A DNA stretch of 64,000 nucleotides from Photorhabdus laumondii subsp. laumondii. GTDB taxonomy: Bacteria > Pseudomonadota > Gammaproteobacteria > Enterobacterales > Enterobacteriaceae. The notes beneath the pieces were generated by a model. That model did no database searches. It saw only the letters and a list, made by a program, of their open reading frames with translations, and was not told where the DNA came from. Location of the stretch: NCBI RefSeq assembly GCF_003343245.1, contig NZ_CP024901.1, positions 1,984,001-2,048,000 on the forward strand. Direction: 5' to 3'. Of this stretch, positions 55,179-62,005 are shown one piece after another; positions within the stretch are counted from its first letter, which is position 1; each line of letters begins with the position of its first letter. A program made the position numbers and the translations under genes.

Positions 55179-55628
55179 TTAAGCCGCTTGAATAGTGACT
55201 CGATCTGCGGTCAGGCTAATTTCCTGAACCGCGACTTCATTGCTGGTGGCATCAAAAGCAGGAGCGGTTAATGAAGTTGGGAAGGCATTTGCCACGCTCC
55301 AGGTCATCAGGATTTCAGTGCCGGCTTCGTTGGTTAAACTAATTGAAATATCTTTTTTCTCGACCTGATTAAGTTGAATAGAATTAAGCCAATCAAAAAG
55401 TTTAGTATCACCGGAGAAGACACCTTTACGCAGCGTAATATTGATCGCCTGACGTTGGCCGGGCATTTTATAATAATTACCGGTGCCGTCTTTATATTCG
55501 ATGACGTCATGAGAAATATCGAGCCCGGAAACACTGTTAAAGGGGACTTTCTCATCACCGATTGAGACAACAAACCGATAAGTAGGGATTGGATATTCAA
55601 CAGCGATTTGTTCTGGAGTTGTAGACAT
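55179..55628 (-). CDS. pvc1: Pvc1 major inner tube protein, unit C
   Basis: 149 residues, nearly identical to unit A Pvc1 (MSTTPEQIAVEYPIPTYRFV to VTIQAA). AAGGA upstream of the ATG. The leader to the ops-like element is 101 nt. Confidence 0.95.
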   Translation of the reverse strand: MSTTPEQIAVEYPIPTYRFVVSIGDEKVPFNSVSGLDISHDVIEYKDGTGNYYKMPGQRQAINITLRKGVFSGDTKLFDWLNSIQLNQVEKKDISISLTNEAGTEILMTWSVANAFPTSLTAPAFDATSNEVAVQEISLTADRVTIQAA

Positions 55629-55729
55629 GATTTATTCCTTGATTGGTTATTTACGTTTAAAAGATAAACAAAGCGTTATAGCCTTGTTTTGATTAATACT
55701 GAGGTTTTGATTCGCTCCGAGCTATGGCT

Positions 55730-55743
55730 ATAGCTACCGCAGC
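55730..55743 (-). promoter_or_regulatory. ops-like antitermination element, unit C leader
   Basis: Transcript strand GCTGCGGTAGCTAT preceded by ATAAGGCAGGTT, the best JUMPstart-like lead-in of the three units. It lies 81 nt after the TATAAT box. Confidence 0.75.
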
Positions 55744-55824
55744 AACCTGCCTTATGGCGGTTATTATTTATGCTGAAAAGATTTATTTCGCGATTATTTA
55801 GTTCGCATTTAATAAAGCGGCCTG

Positions 55825-55830
55825 ATTATA
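55825..55830 (-). promoter_or_regulatory. Putative -10 box of the unit C PVC operon
   Basis: TATAAT on the minus strand in ACTTATAATCA, aligned with the boxes of units A and B. No convincing -35 box. Confidence 0.55.
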
Positions 55831-55839
55831 AGTAATGAA

Positions 55840-56200
55840 TATTTTTAGGGAATATTAATTAATAGTGTGTGATAATTATTAATTGGTATGGTAGGAGTTA
55901 CTCATTTTAGGTATTAAGCGCGGTTTTATTTGGCTTTGGGGATAGGAAAATTATGAATGAATGATTATTTTCTATTTTGTCGATTAATTGATGATCAAAA
56001 GAGTGAGTGGAAAAGATCGTATTGAGCCTATGGTTTGCTTTTTTATGAACTCTGTTCGGATGCAAAAATCAATAATAAACGGTTACATCAGGCGCATGAA
56101 CATCAAGGTTTTGACGAAACAGAACAAGTTATTTTGTTTCCGCAAACAGCTCACCTAATCGCATTCCCCATGCTCTTAAGGTGTCATTTCTCTCCCTATA
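55840..56200 (-). other. Intergenic region upstream of unit C operon
   Basis: Non-coding by my reading. The 80 bases nearest the -10 box share TTAATTAAT-type sequence with the other units. Around 56040-56190 GC content rises and short open stretches exist on the plus strand (for instance MNSVRMQKSI), but with no ribosome site; possibly an old gene fragment. Confidence 0.4.
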
Positions 56201-56210
56201 AATAAGAACA

Positions 56211-56239
56211 AAAATGCCGATCTTAAATATCGGCATTTT
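56211..56239 (-). terminator. Intrinsic terminator after the Rpn C-terminal duplicate
   Basis: Perfect stem AAAATGCCGAT / ATCGGCATTTT with a short loop and T-runs on both strands, so it can work in both directions. It follows the stop at 56262 by about 20 bases. Confidence 0.85.
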
Positions 56240-56261
56240 GCTGTACAAAGAGAAGATTAAT

Positions 56262-56513
56262 TTAATGCTTTAACGTTTCAATTTTATCCCGGCTCAGTCC
56301 GGTACTGGTGACAATAATGTCCAAACTCACGCCATGCCGTAATAAGGCACGAGCCGTTTCCAGTTTACCTTCCGCTCGGCCTTCCTTTCGGCCTTGCACA
56401 ATACCTTGCTCAATACCTTGTTCAATACCCTGCTCAATACCTTGCTCAATACCTTGCTTGATACCTCGCTCAAGCCCTTTTTGTTCAAGCTGTTCTGCAA
56501 TAGTCATCAACAT
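56262..56513 (-). CDS. Free-standing Rpn C-terminal protein (RpnS-like duplicate)
   Basis: A duplicated 3' part of rpn: MLMTIAEQLEQKGLERG, a run of four IEQG repeats, REGRAEGK-like linker and the helical end HGVSLDIIVTSTGLSRDK. The open frame continues to 56642, but the added residues (FYVCPAKLKPVRLKQQ) are a foreign junction. I place the start at 56513, where CCGGAG lies 9 bases upstream, as in the internal start of the full rpn next door. No nuclease domain. It could act as a separate inhibitor of the Rpn nuclease, or be a passive duplication. Confidence 0.55.
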   Translation of the reverse strand: MLMTIAEQLEQKGLERGIKQGIEQGIEQGIEQGIEQGIVQGRKEGRAEGKLETARALLRHGVSLDIIVTSTGLSRDKIETLKH

Positions 56514-56603
56514 CGTTTCATGCTCCGGAGATTGCTGTTTCAGTCTGACCGGTTTCAGCTTCGCCGGGCAAACGTAAAAGTAACCATCATCCTGAATAAG
56601 AAC

Positions 56604-56633
56604 AAAAATGCCGATCTTAAATATCGGCATTTT
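56604..56633 (-). terminator. Intrinsic terminator after rpn (duplicated copy)
   Basis: Same ATGCCGAT / ATCGGCAT hairpin with T-run as at 56211, 394 bases away; part of a tandem duplication that includes the 3' end of rpn. Confidence 0.85.
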
Positions 56634-56655
56634 GCTGTACAAAGAGAAGATTAAT

Positions 56656-57678
56656 TTAATGCTTTAACGTTTCAATTTTATCCCGGCTCAGTCCGGTACT
56701 GGTGACAATAATGTCCAAACTCACGCCATGCCGTAATAAGGCACGAGCCGTTTCCAGTTTACCTTCCGCTCGGCCTTCCTCTCGGCCTTGCACAATACCC
56801 TGCTCAATACCTTGTTCAATACCCTGCTCAATACCTTGCTCAATACCTTGCTCAATGCCTTGCTCAATACCTTGCTCAATACCTTGCTCAATGCCTTGCT
56901 TGATACCTCGCTCAAGCCCTTTTTGTTCAAGCTGTTCTGCAATAGTCATCAACATCGTTTCATGCTCCGGAGATTGTTCAATCAGTTGATGGACAAATTG
57001 TGAGAGATCCGGCGTATGTCCATTCAGTAAAATATAGCGTAACACCACATTGCGCTGCTCAGTTGTATTATACCCCGCATTCAAGAGTTCCACCAATTGG
57101 AGGAGCCATTCCTGCATATCCCGACAGCGAATATGTTTTTGCACCAGCTCCATCAGGGCAACCCCTTTATGCGTCAGGATCTCTTCATCGCTGAGCACAC
57201 TGACGTCCACCAACGGAAACGCCTGACGGTATAAGCGAGCCGCCTGTTCGGGGAGCGTGAAACAATCCAGCCACCGGTTTGAGTAAGGATACGGCCGAAT
57301 CTCACCATGATAAAACAGCAGAGGTGCCACCAAAGGAAGTTCAGTATGGCCTTTTTTCAGGTGAGCCGCCATCGCTAACATGGCGTAATACATCAGTCGC
57401 CAGGCCATCAACGGGTCAGGGGTGGATTGATGTTCAATCAGACAATAGATATAGCCCTGTCCCCGGGCCGTTTCGACCGAGTACAACACATCACTGTGCA
57501 GTTGACGTAAATGCTCATCCACAAAACTGCCGGGCTCCAGTTTCAATGTGGCTAAATCACACAACAACTGGATCTCTTCGGGCAAATAAAGGGATAGAAA
57601 TTCTCTGGCCGTTTCGGGCTGTGTTAAAAAATGTTTGAATAGCGCGTCATGGTGAGGCCGTTTTTCTTTCTTTGCCAC
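56656..57678 (-). CDS. Rpn family nuclease with expanded IEQG repeat
   Basis: A 340-residue Rpn/transposase_31 protein starting at GTG (57678; MAKKEKRPHHDALFKHFLTQPETAREFLS). Catalytic segment SDVLYSVETARGQGYIYCLIEHQST with the Asp and the Glu-x-Gln. The tail has eight tandem IEQG tetrapeptides after GIKQG, encoded by a 12-base repeat, then IVQGREEGRAEGK and the helical end. The repeat is twice as long as in the adjacent duplicate. An internal ATG at 56955 with CCGGAG nine bases upstream could yield a short form. It lies between unit D payloads and the unit C promoter. Confidence 0.9.
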   Translation of the reverse strand: MAKKEKRPHHDALFKHFLTQPETAREFLSLYLPEEIQLLCDLATLKLEPGSFVDEHLRQLHSDVLYSVETARGQGYIYCLIEHQSTPDPLMAWRLMYYAMLAMAAHLKKGHTELPLVAPLLFYHGEIRPYPYSNRWLDCFTLPEQAARLYRQAFPLVDVSVLSDEEILTHKGVALMELVQKHIRCRDMQEWLLQLVELLNAGYNTTEQRNVVLRYILLNGHTPDLSQFVHQLIEQSPEHETMLMTIAEQLEQKGLERGIKQGIEQGIEQGIEQGIEQGIEQGIEQGIEQGIEQGIVQGREEGRAEGKLETARALLRHGVSLDIIVTSTGLSRDKIETLKH

Positions 57679-57715
57679 AATCTGTTTCTCTGTCTTATTA
57701 GTTAGTCATTACCAT

Positions 57716-58112
57716 TTATAGTGTTTTTACCAAGTTACAAAAAACATCTTCGCATATTTTCTCAGGCAAATCTTTACCGAATGCATTAATAGAAGAGCCT
57801 AAAGAATCAAATATCAGAAAAGGAAAAACGAGAAAATATTATATTTACAACAACTACTTTATGAAAGCCATTCATTTCAATCAGTTTTTAACTTGCATTC
57901 GCATAATGATAATCCTTTTGTCAAAATATCGATTACTTATATTTCCGTTAATCTTGGATGTTCAGATCGCAAAAATTTGTCTGAGTTCTTTCCAGATGAT
58001 TACTTATTTTGAAGTGTTATTTAGGCAGCAACAAAATCTCTGCTTCAATTTCAGGAAATTCTGTTAGATCTTTATGTATTAAAGATTTCCCATGTGTAAT
58101 GTTGAGTGACAT
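57716..58112 (-). pseudogene. Unidentified decayed gene between rpn and the cyclase payload
   Basis: Broken coding-like pieces on the minus strand: from an ATG at 58112, MSLNITHGKSLIHKDLTEFP and on for 31 codons to a stop; in the middle LIEMNGFHKVVVV; and at the end FGKDLPEKICEDVFCNLV to a TAA at 57716, in different frames. I do not recognise the family. It could be a lost payload or an accessory gene. Confidence 0.3.
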
Positions 58113-58171
58113 AAAATAGGCCAAAATCCTCTTTATTTTGCAGGATGTTGTTGACGTAATAATAATTTATT

Positions 58172-59194
58172 TTATTTTTTCCGGCTAAATCGGGCCATTC
58201 CTGGTTTTTGTGGATTGGAAACGAATCCGGGATTTCCAGCGCCGGGTTTCCAGCTTGCTTTCATTTTTGCGCCAATACTATTATAGAATTGCTCCAGTTC
58301 ATTGATATTATTGGCAATTGTCCATTTCCCTTTACTGACGATAGCAACCGGAAATTCGCCGGGTTCAGCAACGGCTTTAACAATTCCCCCGCGTTCCTTT
58401 ATCTCTTTTTTTTCTTTATCCATCGCAAAAGCAGGATAGCTTACTTGAGGACCATGCCTGATAACATTATGTTCTATATCTTCAAATGGCCGGTTTGAAT
58501 CAGATTTAGCGATATATTCGTTAATGCGATCGATAATTTTTTTTTCTTCTGATGAATTGGATGGCACTGAATGTGGCTGAGTGGTGAAACTAATCATGTC
58601 ATGCATATCATAATCACCGGTGAAAGGCAGCGCAGCCCAGTTCTTTTTTTCTTTTAAAGGAGCCAGACTTGCTTCGAGGTTGTTTAAATCTATGGGATAA
58701 ATTTTCCCATTGACCTGTCCATTTGGTAAACCGTGACCGCTGCTCATATAAATACCTTCGAGACGTCCCGTTTCTTTATTCCAGTGACCGACATAACCTT
58801 CAATACCCGCTTCCCGCACTTTCTTTATGACATCTGAAGCTTCGTTTTCAGGATATGCTTTTTCAATTGAACCGGGTTTAATGGTTTTTTCCAGAATATC
58901 ATGGCCCTTAGCTGCGGCACCTTTACCCAAAGCTTCGAGTGTTGGTTTACCTGCGGCCCGAAAACTGACAGCAAAATTACCAAGTATGGACGCTTTTTCA
59001 ATTGCCTCCATATGACCTTCCCAATGACCTTCCCAAATAAATTTTTCCTTAACTTCTTGGCGAACGGAGGAGTCATTAGTCGGAGCATTTGAAAGTGAAA
59101 GATGTTCAGTAGAAGAGTTTGATGATGGAGATGTTCTACGGGTATTTTTAGTACTTTGTGTAGGGGTTCTCTGAGAATTAGAATATCTTGGCAT
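58172..59194 (-). CDS. ExoY/edema-factor-like nucleotidyl cyclase, payload of unit D
   Basis: A 340-residue payload. Residues 1-50 are polar (MPRYSNSQRTPTQSTKN; HLSLS at 31-35), a likely packaging leader. The rest matches the ExoY/anthrax edema factor cyclase plan: SFRAAGKPTLEALGKGAAAKG (Arg79, Lys96) with Lys103, VGHWNKETGRLEG, then ALPFTGDYDMHD whose D194-x-D196 aligns with the metal-binding ADYD of edema factor, and RHGPQVSYP (His247) for the catalytic His. Such toxins make cyclic nucleotides inside host cells after binding a eukaryotic cofactor (calmodulin or actin). AAGGAT precedes the ATG. All key residues seem present, so it is probably active. Confidence 0.75.
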   Translation of the reverse strand: MPRYSNSQRTPTQSTKNTRRTSPSSNSSTEHLSLSNAPTNDSSVRQEVKEKFIWEGHWEGHMEAIEKASILGNFAVSFRAAGKPTLEALGKGAAAKGHDILEKTIKPGSIEKAYPENEASDVIKKVREAGIEGYVGHWNKETGRLEGIYMSSGHGLPNGQVNGKIYPIDLNNLEASLAPLKEKKNWAALPFTGDYDMHDMISFTTQPHSVPSNSSEEKKIIDRINEYIAKSDSNRPFEDIEHNVIRHGPQVSYPAFAMDKEKKEIKERGGIVKAVAEPGEFPVAIVSKGKWTIANNINELEQFYNSIGAKMKASWKPGAGNPGFVSNPQKPGMARFSRKK

Positions 59195-59313
59195 ATTTAT
59201 AAATCCTTTATTATAGTTAGATTTGTTATCTGTAGATTTTTTATTTATTTGAAAGGTTTATTTTCCAATGATAGGTTTTAAAATTACAGTTTCCTTTTGC
59301 GAAGTTAAAAATC

Positions 59314-60156
59314 TCACTTCTTGTCCCAATAACCATATCGGTTCTTGTAGGTACCAAGTAATTCTTCTGATTCCAAAGTGAGGTGCTGGCGTAATAAGTT
59401 TGGACTGATTGCGAGCTCGTAAGAGAATTCAGTTCCTTTCTCTGCTCCTTCTTTTGCATGGAGTGGCCCCATCCATGCATATCCTTTCTCTCCAAGTTCT
59501 TCCAGGAGAAAATTTTTGTCTTCTAGGTTTTTTAACTCGGGAAATGGATTGTCATTCTTTTCGGATTGAGATTGAACATCATTCATTATCTCTTTTGCTT
59601 TTTCCCAACCTTCTGTATCGCCTACATAGTAAGAATTAGAATTGTTGTGTGGTTTGAGAACTTTGATATCTTTTGTTACTTTAAATGTGTACAAGAAAAC
59701 TTTGACTTCTTCTGTATTTTCCAGCAGGTCTTTTCCAGCGTTTTTCAGTAGGTTATTGTAGCTATCTGGCGCTTCATTTGCATATTCATCATAACTTTTT
59801 TCTAAGGCGAAATATTGCCCTGCCCACTGTGACTTATTTTTGAGTTTCTCAGCATCCTCAGCTTTACCTAGGTTTAAGTAATCTTGTATATCTTTATGTC
59901 GTTTCTCATATTCTGCTAAACCCAGGCTCTTTGCGTTGTCTAAAAACTCTGGGATAGCGGTCGTTTTATATAGAAGAGTACCTGCATTAATGGTACCTGT
60001 AGTGACATCTTTTGGTTCTATATCCGGTTTACTTTTCCCTGTATGCTCTAAGTTTATTTCCAAGTGATTATCGGTTTCTGTGTTTTCATGTTTTTCTTCT
60101 GTGTTTATTTTATTTATTGTTTGGTTGTCATTTTTACTAGAATATGTGCTGAACAT
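59314..60156 (-). CDS. Possible ADP-ribosyltransferase-like payload of unit D
   Basis: A 280-residue cargo candidate. Leader-like polar N-terminus (MFSTYSSKNDNQTINKI; NHLEINLEHTG at 30-40). The C-terminal domain has the order LLYKTT (61-66), WAGQYFALEKSYDEYA (111-126), VKVFLYTFKVTKDIKVL (151-167) and YAWMGPLHA...FSYELAISP. The pattern 'lYR - GxYFa...A..Ya - vylytvkv' is common in small ART-fold toxins of the His/Arg-Tyr-Glu type, but I cannot place the catalytic Glu. AAGGTG precedes the ATG. Treat the fold as a suggestion and the toxin role as likely from context. Confidence 0.6.
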   Translation of the reverse strand: MFSTYSSKNDNQTINKINTEEKHENTETDNHLEINLEHTGKSKPDIEPKDVTTGTINAGTLLYKTTAIPEFLDNAKSLGLAEYEKRHKDIQDYLNLGKAEDAEKLKNKSQWAGQYFALEKSYDEYANEAPDSYNNLLKNAGKDLLENTEEVKVFLYTFKVTKDIKVLKPHNNSNSYYVGDTEGWEKAKEIMNDVQSQSEKNDNPFPELKNLEDKNFLLEELGEKGYAWMGPLHAKEGAEKGTEFSYELAISPNLLRQHLTLESEELLGTYKNRYGYWDKK

Positions 60157-60374
60157 GTTATCACCTTATGATTATTTTAATAAATATATTGCAAGATTTA
60201 GCATGGCAAGTGCAATATGCATGACTATGAAAATAAATAGATTGGTATTCTTTTAAATAACTCACTGGATATTTTGTACTTCAATATTCATATGAGAGAT
60301 TGTTTTTTTATTTATTAAGACTCTATAATTAATCTGACTGAGATAACTTCATCCATTAATTTTGATTAGGTAGG
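60157..60374 (-). other. Spacer between decayed and intact unit D payloads
   Basis: About 220 AT-rich bases. I see no ORF, hairpin terminator or repeat that I can support. Confidence 0.4.
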
Positions 60375-61008
60375 TCAGGTATTTTTCCCCAATTTTTCAT
60401 ATTTTTTCCAATCCTCTAGTAATTTACCATCTAGTTTATTAAATGGTTTACCTTCTGTATAAGCTTATCTTATTTCTTCCAAAGAGGCATGTTTTTATTG
60501 AATCATAAATTCAACAATGTTTCCTCCCCATATTTTATTTTCACCGCCTAATCCCTTAGTAAAACAATTGGCAACATAGTCTTTATCGGGTAATATTTGT
60601 TTATAAACTTCTCTTGCAAAATAGTCTGTCACATATTCATCATAGTTTAGGTTGTCTGCTCCTGTATCAGTTTGAGACTGTAAGCCTTTATGCTGATGTG
60701 ATGACGCATGAAGGCTTTCATGAATTATTGTAGATATTATTTTTGCCAAATTGAGCTCAGATTCTCCTTTATTATTCAAATGCGAGTATTCTGGAGAATT
60801 TATTCCTATATAAATTTTTCCATTATCAGGATTCGTCCAAGCTATAGGATAACTCGTTATATCTTCATCTTTGTATTCATATTGTCCATATTTTTCATCA
60901 GTTTTTTTCATTTCCTCGATTATTCCTTCAACAGTAACGCCTATAAGTTCCAATGGTTCTGTGTCTTCTTTTTTCAATACTTTTTTGATTTTTTCATGAA
61001 TTTTAGAG
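60375..61008 (-). pseudogene. Decayed HExxH metalloprotease-like payload of unit D
   Basis: The frame is open from about 61008 (GDLSKIHEKIKKVLKKEDTE) but has no ATG; the only starts are TTGs such as 60977. The body contains IISTIIHESLHASSHQH: HESLH is a zinc-binding HExxH, and a His follows at the metzincin third-ligand spacing (Ser in place of the usual Gly). DEYVTDYFAREVYKQ follows. After the TAA at 60495 the same frame continues 40 codons (KHASLEEIR, stop, AYTEGKPFNKLDGKLLEDW) to 60375. So both the 5' leader and the 3' end are damaged. The 5' junction is where homology to the unit B pvc16 spacer stops. Confidence 0.7.
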
Positions 61009-61078
61009 AGATCGCCTTATCCTATATAATTATTTATTAGGTGAATGATTGTTTGTTATTTTAGTATAAAAATTAAGT

Positions 61079-61981
61079 TTAAATCCCAATTAGCTTATCA
61101 GCATTTTCTTTAGAAACAACAATGCTAACACCATTTATCTTAACAATAGCCTCTTGACTGCTTTTCCATTTGGTAAGTGTATCTTTTATTTGTGGTAAAT
61201 AAGTTACGCTAGTAATACCCGAAACTTCAACAATAACACTTTCATTTTCCTGATTTTGATTATTTTCTGTATCAGGTTTGGTTGTCAGATTCACTTTAGC
61301 CAAGGCAAGACGTACATCTTCTGTACCGCCTAATTCTACACATAATTTATCTATTAAAGCCTGGTTTATTTGTGAGTTATCCAGATTGGGTTTTTGGTCC
61401 ACAGAAGCGGATATTTTACTGACTGGGATTACATTGTCTTCAATATTTTTCAATTTCATAGGTACAGTAATGGAATAAAGTAAAGAAAGGCGAGGACGAT
61501 TACCGAGAGCTTGCCAGAAATTACCCAGACTGTTTAGGTTTTCTTGTTGTGGAATAATTCTGGTATAGGCACCGGGAAGACCGGTTAATTGACGGTTGTT
61601 AATTAATGCATTTAAAATGCGAGTCATCACTTGTGCCGCTTGATTATTGGGTTGGCTGTCTGGGCTGGAGCTGTCACTGGAGGGCTTACTGGCATCCCAG
61701 TAGGTAATTAAATAGTTACAATTGATATTGACCCATCCCGGTAATAATGTGTTAGTTGATGGGTTATAACGTCTTGATTCGGCAGAACGTAATTGTAGAT
61801 CTTCATGTATCTCATAAAGAAATACACTGACCGTCGGTTCTGATTGAATGGAATTAATTTCGGGTAGATCAAAACGAATATCAATATTCTGACCAGTAAT
61901 ATTTAAATATTGGGATAAAATGGTATTTAATGCTTGATTAATTTCGATAATCGCGTTATCAGAAGCAATTATGATTGTCAT
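61079..61981 (-). CDS. pvc16: Pvc16 cap/terminator protein, unit D
   Basis: 300 residues, intact, nearly identical to what unit B would encode without its ERIC (IEDNVIPVSKISASVDQKPNLDNS; GVSIVVSKENADKLIGI). It provides the reference for the insertion point in unit B. Starts 24 bases after pvc15. Confidence 0.93.
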   Translation of the reverse strand: MTIIIASDNAIIEINQALNTILSQYLNITGQNIDIRFDLPEINSIQSEPTVSVFLYEIHEDLQLRSAESRRYNPSTNTLLPGWVNINCNYLITYWDASKPSSDSSSPDSQPNNQAAQVMTRILNALINNRQLTGLPGAYTRIIPQQENLNSLGNFWQALGNRPRLSLLYSITVPMKLKNIEDNVIPVSKISASVDQKPNLDNSQINQALIDKLCVELGGTEDVRLALAKVNLTTKPDTENNQNQENESVIVEVSGITSVTYLPQIKDTLTKWKSSQEAIVKINGVSIVVSKENADKLIGI

Positions 61982-62005
61982 GTTGACTCCAATTCTACTA
62001 AGTTT

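Noticed and set aside
56394..56990. Dense 12-base repeats that could be taken for a CRISPR array
   Set aside because: Repeats are contiguous without spacers, keep a reading frame and encode IEQG inside rpn.
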